Source of the DNA: Sphingomonas taxi
GTDB taxonomy: Bacteria; Pseudomonadota; Alphaproteobacteria; Sphingomonadales; Sphingomonadaceae
Direction: 5' to 3'
Assembly: GCF_000764535.1 (NCBI RefSeq)
Contig: NZ_CP009571.1
Coordinates: forward strand, 2,785,001 to 2,849,000
DNA length: 64,000 nucleotides
Shown: positions 56,539-64,000 of the stretch, piece by piece
Layout: each line of letters starts with the position of its first letter
Numbering within the stretch: the first letter of the stretch is position 1
Notes under the pieces: model-generated
Database searches by the model: none
What the model was told of the DNA's origin: nothing
Seen by the model: only the letters and a program-made list of their open reading frames with translations
Translations under genes and position numbers: made by a program

Positions 56539-58097
56539 CGTGGTGGCGGACGGGGACGATCTACCAGATCTACCCGCGCTCGTTCCAGGACAGCGACGGC
56601 GACGGCGTCGGCGACCTCAAGGGGATCGAGGCGCGGCTCGACCATCTCGTCGCGCTCGGCGTCGATGCGGTGTGGATCTCGCCGATCTTCCCTTCGCCGA
56701 TGCGCGACTTTGGCTATGACGTCGCCGATTATTGCGCGATCGACCCGCGCTTCGGCACGCTTGCCGATTTCGACAGCCTGCTCGCCGCCGCGCATGCGCG
56801 CGGGCTGAAGCTCCTGCTCGACTTCGTCCCAAACCACAGTTCCACCGACCATCCCTGGTTCCAGGAAAGCCGGTCGTCGCGCGACAATCCTAAGCGCGAC
56901 TGGTACATCTGGCGCGATCCCGCCCCCGACGGCGGCCCGCCCAACAATTGGATCAGCGATTTCGGCGGCTCGGCGTGGGAATATGACGCCGCCACCGGTC
57001 AATATTATTACCACGCCTTCCTGAAGGAACAGGCCGACCTCAACTGGCGCAACCCCGATCTGCGGCGTGCGATGATGGATGCGCTGCGCTTCTGGTTCGA
57101 CCGCGGCGTCGATGGCTTCCGCATCGACGTGCTCTGGCACATGGTAAAACACGCGGACTTTCCCAACAATCCCGCCAACCCCGACTATCGCGCCGGGATG
57201 GGCGAGATGCACGCCGTGCTCCAGCTCCATTCGACCGACCAGCCCGAGGTCCATGCCATCGCCGCCGAGATGCGTGCAATCGCGGACTCCTATCCCGGCG
57301 ACCGCGTGCTGATCGGCGAGATCTATCTGCCGGTCGAGCGGCTGATGCACTATTACGGGCTCGACGCACCCGAAGTGCATCTGCCCTTCAATTTCCAGCT
57401 CATCGACGCGCGCTGGGACGCGCGTCATCTCGCCGGGCTGATCGCCGAATATGAAGCGGCGTTGCCGGCGGGGGGCTGGCCGAACTGGGTGCTCGGCAAC
57501 CACGATCGCCCGCGCATCGCCAGCCGCGTCGGGGCCGCGCAGGCGCGCGTCGCGGCGGTGCTGCTGCTGACGCTGCGCGGTACGCCGACGCTCTATTACG
57601 GCGACGAGCTCGGCCTCGCCGACGTCGCCATCCCCGCGGCCCGCGTGCAGGACCCGCGCGAGCTGCGCGAACCCGGCCTCGGTCTCGGCCGCGATCCGGT
57701 GCGCACGCCGATGCCGTGGAACGCCAGCGCTTATGCCGGCTTCTCGACCGCCGAGCCGTGGCTGCCGCTCAACCCGGACTGGCCGACGCGTAACGTCGCG
57801 GCGCAGAGCGGCGATGCGCAATCTATGCTGGCGCTACACCGCGACCTGCTCAACCTGCGCCGCAAGCATGAGGCGCTCGCGATCGGCGACTTCGCGCTGA
57901 TCGAGGCGGCCGGCGACGTGCTCGCCTACGAACGCCGCCACGGCGACGAGCGGATCGTCGTCGCGCTCAACCTCGGCGCGACGCCGCAGCCGGTGACACT
58001 GCCGGCCGGCGACGTTCTGCTCGGCACCCTGCCGGGGCGCGGCGAGCCCGGCCTGCTGCGCCCCGACGAAGCTATCATCCTGCGCGTAACCCGCTAA
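56535..58097 (+). CDS. GH13 alpha-glucosidase / oligo-1,6-glucosidase-like enzyme
   Basis: 520 residues. Catalytic D198 ([11 protein letters not shown]), E262 (LIGEIY) and D324 (GNHDRPR) are in place, and [31 protein letters not shown] is the family N-terminus. DFVPNHSS is also conserved. No signal peptide. It should cleave alpha-glucosidic bonds in a cytoplasmic oligosaccharide. It is coupled to GH130 and lies nine bases before the GT4 gene. Confidence 0.93.
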   Translation: [520 protein letters not shown]

Positions 58098-58106
58098 GCC
58101 GGCGTC

Positions 58107-59114
58107 ATGAAGATCGCGATGCTCGCCCCCATTTCGTGGCGCACCCCGCCGCGCCACTACGGCCCGTGGGAATTGGTCACCAGCCTGCTTACCGAAGCGC
58201 TCGTCGCGCGCGGCGTCGACGTCACGCTGTTCGCGACGCAGGACAGCCTGACCGCCGGAACTCTTAGCGCAGTGGTGCCGGCGCCCTATTCGGAAGACCC
58301 GAGCGTCGACGCCAAGGTGTGGGAATTCCGCCATCTCGCGCATCTGTTCGACCGCGCCGGCGAGTTCGACCTGATCCACAACCAGGCCGACTTTCCCGCC
58401 CACGCCTTTTCGCATCTGGTGGCGACGCCGATGGTCACGACGATCCACGGCTTTTCGTCGGACCGTATCCTGCCGATGTACCAGCCCTATCAGGACCGCG
58501 TGCACTATGTCGCGATCAGCGACGCCGACCGGTCGCCGCAGCTCCGCTATGCCGCGACGATCCACCACGGCATCGTCCTCGACGATTTTCCCTTCGACGC
58601 CGGGGGTAGCAACGACCTGCTGTTCTTCGGCCGCATGCACCCCGACAAGGGCGCCGCCGAGGCGATCACGGTCGCGCAGGCGACGGGCCGCGACCTCGCC
58701 ATGTACGGCATCGTGCAGGATGAGGGCTATTACGAGCGGTCGGTGGTCCCGCATCTCGGTGCGCATATTCGCCACCCCGGCGCGGTCGGCGGCGACGACC
58801 GCACCGCGGCGCTCGGCAAGGCGGCGGCGCTGCTCCACCTCATCAATTTCGACGAGCCCTTCGGCCTGTCGGTGATCGAGGCGATGGCCTGCGGCACGCC
58901 GGTGATCGCGATCAACCGCGGCTCGATGCCCGAGCTGATCGACGACGGCGTCACCGGATTTCTGGTCGACAGCGTCGACGAGGCGATCGCCGCGGTTGCG
59001 CGCCTGCCCGAGATCGACCGCGCCGCCTGCCGCGCCGCGGTGGCGGCGCGCTTCACCGTCCAGCGGATGGCCGACGCCTATATCGCGCTCTACCGCGACA
59101 TTCTGGGTGGCTGA
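58107..59114 (+). CDS. Family 4 glycosyltransferase
   Basis: 335 residues with the GT-B fold. N-terminal MLAPISWRTPPRHYGPWE, the phosphate-side segment DLLFFGRMHPDKGA and the EX7E motif in EPFGLSVIEAMACGTPVIA are visible. DLIHNQADFPAHAFSHL lies in the acceptor lobe. It may build the glycoside that the two upstream hydrolases remake or break. A REP unit follows at 59175. Confidence 0.9.
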   Translation: MKIAMLAPISWRTPPRHYGPWELVTSLLTEALVARGVDVTLFATQDSLTAGTLSAVVPAPYSEDPSVDAKVWEFRHLAHLFDRAGEFDLIHNQADFPAHAFSHLVATPMVTTIHGFSSDRILPMYQPYQDRVHYVAISDADRSPQLRYAATIHHGIVLDDFPFDAGGSNDLLFFGRMHPDKGAAEAITVAQATGRDLAMYGIVQDEGYYERSVVPHLGAHIRHPGAVGGDDRTAALGKAAALLHLINFDEPFGLSVIEAMACGTPVIAINRGSMPELIDDGVTGFLVDSVDEAIAAVARLPEIDRAACRAAVAARFTVQRMADAYIALYRDILGG

Positions 59115-59174
59115 ACGACCCGCCGATTGCTTGTCGCCGTCCCGCGTGGCGCAGCCCATCGCCACGAACATCCC

Positions 59175-59203
59175 GTCACCCCGGATCCGTTCCGGGGCGA
59201 CGG
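59175..59203. repeat. Single REP type A unit
   Basis: GTCACCCCGGA...TCCGGGGCGAC hairpin in the 180-bp gap between the GT4 gene and the second efflux operon. Nothing else was recognised there. Confidence 0.7.
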
Positions 59204-59294
59204 TGTGGGTGAGGAAGGCACTCCGTGAAAGCGCCCGCCCCTGCGCATTTGCTCCGGTTGAACCGCCCGCCCCGATCGCGCGTATAGGTGGGTC

Positions 59295-60953
59295 ATGATC
59301 GCCCGCCTGCGCCGCTTCCTGTCCGAGGAAGACTGGACCTTCGCGCCGCACGAGGTTCCCGTCCTCCCCGGCTCGCCCGGCACGGTCGAGCATCGCACCC
59401 GCCACCGCATCGCCTATGGCATCATCTCGGTGCTGCTCGGCCTGACCGGCGGCTTCGGCAACGCGCTGATCTCGGCCAACACCTATACGCTGCAGGGCGC
59501 GCTGGGGCTCGACCCGGCGCAGATCGCCTGGCTGCCGACGGTCTATGTGATGACCAACGTCAGCATCAACCTGCTGCTGATCAAGTTCCGCGCGCAGTTC
59601 GGGCTCCGGCCGTTCGCGATGATCTTCCTCAGCGTCTATGCGGCGCTGACCTTCGCGCATCTGTTCGTGCGCGGCTTCGACACCGCGATCCTCGTCCGCG
59701 CCGCGAGCGGCATGGCCGGCGCCGCGGTGTCCAGCCTGTGCCTTTATTACATGATGCAGGCGCTGCCGACCAAATGGCGGCTGAAGGCGGTGGTGGTCGG
59801 TATCGGCATCCCGCAATGCGCGACGCCGCTGGCGCGCCTGTTCTCGCCCGACCTGCTCGCCATGTCGCAATGGCGCACGCTCTACCTGTTCGAGCTCGGC
59901 CTCGCCTTGCTCAGCCTCGCCGCGGTCGCCTGGCTGCGGCTGCCGCCGACCACGCGGTCGAAGGCGTTCGAGCGGCTGGATTTCGTCACCTTCGTGCTGT
60001 TCGCGGGCGCGATGGCGCTGTTCGCCGCGGTGCTCGGTCAGGGCCGCTACGTCTGGTGGACCAACGCGCCGTGGCTGGGCTGGGCGCTGATCGCGGCGAT
60101 CTCGATGCTCGCGGCCGCGCTCGCGATCGAGCATCACCGCGTCAATCCGCTGCTCAACACGCGCTGGCTGGGCAGCGCCGATATCGTCCGCTTCACGATC
60201 GTCACGATCATGGCGCGCATCGTCCTGTCCGAACAGACCTATGCCTCGGTCGGGCTGCTCACCGTGCTCGGTCAGAACAACGACCAGCTCGTGCCCTTCT
60301 TCACGATCATCTTCCTCGCCTCGGTCGCCGGGGTGGTGCTGAGCGCGGTGACGCTGGACGTCAGCCGACCGGCGCATCCGATCATGCTGGCGATCGGCCT
60401 CGTCGCGATCGCCGCCTTCGCCGACAGTCACGCGACAAACCTGACCCGCGCGCCGCAGATGTACGCCAGCCAGGCGCTGATCGCCTTCGCTGCGACCTAT
60501 TTCCTGGGGCCGGCGCTCCTGTTCGGCATGACCCGAGCGCTGCAACAGGGATCGGGCCATATCATCAGCTTCATCGCGCTGTTCGGGATGATCAATTCGA
60601 TCGGCGGGCTTGCCGGCACCGCTTTGCTCGGCAGCTATCAGCAGATCCGCGAGAAGGCGAACAGCGCCGCGCTGGTGCAGGCGATCGACCCGACCGACCC
60701 GATTGTCGCACAGCGGCTGCAGGCGGGCGGCGCGGCGGTGTCGCGCGTCGTCGGCGATCCCGCGCTGCGCAGCGCCGAGGGCGGGGCGATCCTGTCGCAG
60801 ACGACGACGCGCGAGGCCAACGTGCTGGCGTTCGACGATGTCTTCCGGCTGATCGCGGTGCTCGCCGCGCTCACCTTCTGTTATCTCCTGTTCCTCATGA
60901 TCCGCCGGACGCGCCGCGAACGCCGTGCCGCGCTCAGCCAGAGTTCCGCATGA
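59295..60953 (+). CDS. DHA2-like MFS transporter of the second efflux operon
   Basis: 552 residues with about 14 hydrophobic helices and a longer N-terminal cytoplasmic tail (first 40 residues). Helix markers are SVLLGLTGGFGNALISANTYTLQG, RAASGMAGAAVSSLCLYYMMQALP and GHIISFIALFGMINSIGGLAGTALLGSY. It lacks the tight motif A of EmrB. It overlaps the adaptor start (ATGA). It likely works with the following HlyD and OMF proteins. Confidence 0.85.
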   Translation: MIARLRRFLSEEDWTFAPHEVPVLPGSPGTVEHRTRHRIAYGIISVLLGLTGGFGNALISANTYTLQGALGLDPAQIAWLPTVYVMTNVSINLLLIKFRAQFGLRPFAMIFLSVYAALTFAHLFVRGFDTAILVRAASGMAGAAVSSLCLYYMMQALPTKWRLKAVVVGIGIPQCATPLARLFSPDLLAMSQWRTLYLFELGLALLSLAAVAWLRLPPTTRSKAFERLDFVTFVLFAGAMALFAAVLGQGRYVWWTNAPWLGWALIAAISMLAAALAIEHHRVNPLLNTRWLGSADIVRFTIVTIMARIVLSEQTYASVGLLTVLGQNNDQLVPFFTIIFLASVAGVVLSAVTLDVSRPAHPIMLAIGLVAIAAFADSHATNLTRAPQMYASQALIAFAATYFLGPALLFGMTRALQQGSGHIISFIALFGMINSIGGLAGTALLGSYQQIREKANSAALVQAIDPTDPIVAQRLQAGGAAVSRVVGDPALRSAEGGAILSQTTTREANVLAFDDVFRLIAVLAALTFCYLLFLMIRRTRRERRAALSQSSA

Positions 60954-62101
60954 CCGATAGCCGCAGCCCCGTCGATCCCACCCCCGCGACCGAAGAGGCG
61001 CAGGCGGAGGTTGCGCCGCCGTCCGCCGCCCCCGCCGGCTCGGGCTGGCGGCCGCAGCCGCCGAGCCGCACCGCGCTGATCGTCATCCTCGTGCTGATGG
61101 TGGGCGGCGTGCTCGCGGTGCTCGCGGCATGGCGGCTGCCACCCTTCGCCAATGCCGATCAGTCGACCGACAATGCCTATGTCCGCGGCCGCACCACGGT
61201 GATCGCGCCACAGGTGTCGGGTTACGTCACGCAGGTGTTCGTCCGCGACTTCATGGACGTGCAGCCCGGTCAGGCGCTGGTCCAGATCGACGACCGCATC
61301 TACCGCCAGCGCGTCGATCAGGCGCAGGCGCAGGTCGACGCGCAGGCGGCGACGCTCGCCAACGCCCGTCAGACCGAGCGCAGCCGCACCGCCAGCCTCG
61401 CCGCGCAGACCGCCGCGGTCGCCAATGCCGAGGCGCAATTGATGCGCGCGCAGGCGGACATGAACCGCGTCAACGATCTCGTCACCGACGGCTCGGTATC
61501 CCTGCGCGAACGCGACCAGACGCTCGCCGCACTGCGTCAGGCGCAGGCGGCGGTGCAGCAGGCGCGCGCCGCACGCGAGATCGCGCGACAGGACATCCGC
61601 ACTGTCCAGGTCGGCCGCGGCGGCCAGCAGGCGGGCGTCTCGGGCGCCGAGGCGGCGCTGCGCCTCGCCCAGATCGATCTCGCCAACACCGTCATCCGCG
61701 CTCCCGAACGCGGCCGGCTGAGCGAGGTCGGCGTCCGCGTCGGCCAGTATGTCACCGCCGGGTCGCAGTTGATGTTCCTCGTGCCGCCCGAAACCTGGGT
61801 GATCGCCAATTTCAAGGAGGCGCAGACCGCCCGGATGACCGTCGGCCAGCCGGCGAGCTTCACCGTCGACGGCCTCGCCAATGCGCGGCTGACCGGCCAT
61901 ATCGAGCGCATCTCGCCCGCGGCGGGATCGGAGTTCGCGGTGCTCAAGGCGGACAATGCGACCGGCAATTTCACCAAGGTGCCGCAGCGCATCGCGGTGC
62001 GCATCCGCATCGATCCCGGCCAGCAGCTCGCGGCACGGCTGCGCCCCGGCATGTCGGTACAAGCGCGCGTCGACACCTCCAGCGGCCCGGTGGTGAAGTG
62101 A
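60950..62101 (+). CDS. HlyD-family periplasmic adaptor
   Basis: 383 residues. A Pro/Ala-rich cytoplasmic tail leads to a helix near 42-63 (ALIVILVLMVGGVLAVLAAW). STDNAYVRGRTTVIAPQVSGYVTQV starts the lipoyl part; the coiled hairpin spans about 120-225; WVIANFKEAQTARMTVGQPASFTVDG closes the barrel. It joins the MFS pump to the OMF duct. Downstream a repeat element separates it from the OMF gene. Confidence 0.92.
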   Translation: MTDSRSPVDPTPATEEAQAEVAPPSAAPAGSGWRPQPPSRTALIVILVLMVGGVLAVLAAWRLPPFANADQSTDNAYVRGRTTVIAPQVSGYVTQVFVRDFMDVQPGQALVQIDDRIYRQRVDQAQAQVDAQAATLANARQTERSRTASLAAQTAAVANAEAQLMRAQADMNRVNDLVTDGSVSLRERDQTLAALRQAQAAVQQARAAREIARQDIRTVQVGRGGQQAGVSGAEAALRLAQIDLANTVIRAPERGRLSEVGVRVGQYVTAGSQLMFLVPPETWVIANFKEAQTARMTVGQPASFTVDGLANARLTGHIERISPAAGSEFAVLKADNATGNFTKVPQRIAVRIRIDPGQQLAARLRPGMSVQARVDTSSGPVVK

Positions 62102-62106
62102 GGAGG

Positions 62107-62409
62107 GTTCGCGCAGAGACGCAGAGACGCAGAGAGGGCCCATGCGCGGCGGCGCAGCCGCCCCTCAGACCGTCGGCCCGTGGTGAAACTCTGGAGACGG
62201 CCGTAAGCGCAGCATCTCCGCGCCTCTGCGCCTCTGCGCGAATCAATTTCCGGCCTCTCTCCGAAAGCGCCGATGATAATCGCGCGAAGACGCGAAGACG
62301 CGAAGATGTCGTGCTGCCGGGACCCGCAGCATGTTCCGTCATCCATAGAGATAACAGGACCACGACCGCCGCAAGCGCATCCCCTTCGCGTCTTCGCGTC
62401 TTCGCGTGC
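62107..62409. repeat. Split-palindrome repeat, copy C
   Basis: The same bipartite design as copies A and B: ACGCAGAG arms at 62107-62138 and 62214-62244, then CGCGAAGA arms at 62281-62306 and 62383-62409, the latter a perfect 23-bp match. Loops differ in sequence from A and B. It fills the space between the adaptor stop and the OMF gene. Confidence 0.85.
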
Positions 62410-63780
62410 ATCACCCTGCTCAACCTTACGCTGACCGGCTGCATCGGCCCGCGTCCGCAAGTCCCCGCCGCCAGCGCCGTCGTTCCGCCCCCCGCATGGC
62501 GCACCGCGCTCGGCAATGGCGAGCCGATCCGCGCCGACTGGTGGAGCGCGTTCGGCGATCCCGTGCTCACCCGGCTCGTCGGTCAGGCGCTTGCGGACAA
62601 CGTCGACCTCGCCGCCGCCGCGTCGCGGATCGACGAGGCGCGCGCCGCCGCGCGGCTCGCCCGCGCGCAGCAGACACCGACGCTCGGCGGCAACCTGCCG
62701 AGCACCACCGGCCAGACGGTCAGCCCGTTCGGCACCCCCAGCGACGCGATCGGCGCACAGCCCGCGGTCACCGCCAGCTACGATCTCGACCTGTTCGGCC
62801 GCCTGCGACAGGCGAGCCGCGCCGCGCAGGCGCAGCTTCTCGCCAGTGAGGGCGCGCGTGACACCGTCCGCCTCGCCATCGCCAGCGGCGTCGCGACCAA
62901 TTACGTCACGCTGCGCGCGCTCGACCTGCGCCTCGCCGTCGCGCAGCAGACGCTCGCCGCGCGCACCGAGGCGCTGCGCATCGCCCGCCGCCGCGCCGAG
63001 GCGGGCTATACCTCCAACCTCGAGCTGCGGCAGGCCGAGGCCGAATATCGCGCGACGCAACAGCTCGTCCCCGCTGCGCAGCTCGCGATCAGCCGGCAGG
63101 AGAATGCGCTCAGCCTATTGCTCGGCACCAATCCCGGTCCGATTCCGCGTGGCCTGCCGCTCGACCGGCTGCTCGCCCCCGCGATCCCCGACGGCCTGCC
63201 CGCCGACCTGCTGCGCCGCCGCCCCGACCTGTTCCAGGCCGAGCAGACGCTGGTCGCCGCCGACCGCACGCTCGACAGTGCGCGCGCGGCGATGCTGCCC
63301 AATCTAGCGCTCACCGGCTCGGCGGGGGTGGTATTGTCGACCGCGCTCGCCAATCCGATCGGCGTCTTCTCGGTCGGCGCCAGCATCCTCTCGCCGATCT
63401 TCGACGGCGGTCGCCTGCGCGCGCAGAGCGACGTCGCCACCGCGCGCCGCGATCAGGCCGCCTTCGCCTATCGGCGTACCGCGCTGGTCGCCTTTCAGGA
63501 GGTCGACAATGCGCTCGCCGGGGTGCAGCGGTCGGGCGAACAGGCGGTGGCGCTCGGATTGCAGGTCGATGCGCTCGCCGCCGCGCTGCGCAACGCCAGC
63601 AACCGCTATCGCGCCGGCTATACCTCCTACATCGAACAGCTCGACGCGCAGCGCGGCCTGCTTACCGCCGAGCTGGCGCTGGTGCAGGCGCGCGCCGACC
63701 GGATCACCGCTTATGTCGCGCTGTATCAGGCGATGGGCGGCGGCTGGTCGCGCGACGATGTGGCCGCGACGCAACGCTGA
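62311..63780 (+). CDS. NodT-family outer-membrane efflux protein, start inside a repeat
   Basis: 489 residues from GTG 62311, but the start is uncertain. The only usable in-frame start near the lipobox LTGC (Cys44) is this GTG, which lies in the loop of the second palindrome of copy C; codons 23-32 are read from its right arm (SPSRLRVF). ADWWSAFGDPVLTRLVGQALADNVDLAAAASRIDEARA and LLRRRPDLFQAEQTL mark the OEP repeats. It should complete the second pump. Confidence 0.83.
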   Translation: MLPGPAACSVIHRDNRTTTAASASPSRLRVFACITLLNLTLTGCIGPRPQVPAASAVVPPPAWRTALGNGEPIRADWWSAFGDPVLTRLVGQALADNVDLAAAASRIDEARAAARLARAQQTPTLGGNLPSTTGQTVSPFGTPSDAIGAQPAVTASYDLDLFGRLRQASRAAQAQLLASEGARDTVRLAIASGVATNYVTLRALDLRLAVAQQTLAARTEALRIARRRAEAGYTSNLELRQAEAEYRATQQLVPAAQLAISRQENALSLLLGTNPGPIPRGLPLDRLLAPAIPDGLPADLLRRRPDLFQAEQTLVAADRTLDSARAAMLPNLALTGSAGVVLSTALANPIGVFSVGASILSPIFDGGRLRAQSDVATARRDQAAFAYRRTALVAFQEVDNALAGVQRSGEQAVALGLQVDALAAALRNASNRYRAGYTSYIEQLDAQRGLLTAELALVQARADRITAYVALYQAMGGGWSRDDVAATQR

Positions 63781-63876
63781 CATGCTCCTGCATCGCAATA
63801 TGTCATGGTGTCGGATCGCTCCCGGTCGCAACGCGTTCTCGCAACCCATGTTACTTTTACGAGCCCTTCGCCGCCG

Positions 63877-64000
63877 ATGGCCGACGACGATTTGAAGACC
63901 GCCGGCCAGATCAGCGTCGGCAGTTGGGATTGGGACGTGGTCGCCGACCGCGTCACCGCCGACCCTGAGTTCGCGCGCCTCTACGGTGTCGATCCCGACG
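63877..64000 (+). CDS. PAS-domain protein, 5' fragment
   Basis: 41 residues are visible. GQISVGSWDWDVVADRVTADPEFARLYGVDPD is the start of a PAS fold (GxWDWD...F..LYG). It probably begins a sensor kinase or diguanylate cyclase. No strong ribosome site was seen before ATG 63877, and the rest lies outside the window. Confidence 0.6.
   Translation, partial: MADDDLKTAGQISVGSWDWDVVADRVTADPEFARLYGVDPD

Overview
The window is GC-rich chromosomal DNA of a Sphingomonas-like alphaproteobacterium. The lineage is inferred from gene content and style: short overlapping genes (ATGA/GTGA junctions), secreted pentose-polymer hydrolases like those of sphingomonads and Caulobacter, many GTG/TTG starts, a C5-pathway 5-aminolevulinate synthase, and the intergenic dyad repeats common in this group. 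No phage, insertion sequence, plasmid function, CRISPR array or rRNA was seen.

Bases 1-15,700 form a hemicellulose (xylan/arabinan) utilisation island. A leftward operon encodes a carbohydrate-binding-like protein, a GH43 arabinanase-like enzyme, a GH51 arabinofuranosidase and a GH39 enzyme cut by the window edge. Two GH43 xylosidase/arabinofuranosidase-type enzymes read rightward. A sugar:H+ symporter and an IlvD/Edd-family pentonate dehydratase read leftward. Xylulokinase and xylose isomerase follow one of the GH43 genes, then two secreted alpha/beta-hydrolases. Four copies of a 14-bp dyad (TGGTANCGCTAYCN) sit in both divergent control regions, one upstream of each of the four transcription units. 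This marks a single LacI-type, xyl-box-like regulon whose regulator lies outside the window.

Bases 15,700-34,400 are mostly housekeeping: VanZ-like protein, tRNA-Lys, folK, a family-5 uracil-DNA glycosylase, agmatine-to-putrescine genes (aguA, aguB) with an M28 peptidase, rpsD, chorismate mutase, the rpiB-glyA-small ORF-nrdR-trmJ operon, hemA, murI, plsY, dprA and topA. A tandem 0.35-kb duplication built of split palindromes separates the peptidase from rpsD.

Bases 34,400-64,000 are accessory or metabolic: a TonB-dependent siderophore-type receptor with an AT-rich leader; a valine-catabolism operon (mmsA, lipoprotein, acyl-CoA dehydrogenase, mmsB); a two-gene unit with a natural fusion of a DegT-type sugar aminotransferase to a two-Rossmann flavoprotein, plus a GT2 glycosyltransferase; a MarR-controlled EmrAB/OMF efflux operon followed by a two-component system; carbonic anhydrase with a SulP transporter; a TorF-type porin; a GH130-GH13-GT4 carbohydrate cluster; and a second MFS-HlyD-OMF efflux operon. 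A third copy of the split-palindrome repeat lies in this second efflux operon and appears to run into the coding start of the OMF gene. The window ends in the start of a PAS-domain protein.

The strongest candidates for new biology are the aminotransferase-flavoprotein fusion, the four-operator pentose regulon joining isomerase and dehydratase routes, the GH130-GH13-GT4 cluster, and the split-palindrome repeat family.
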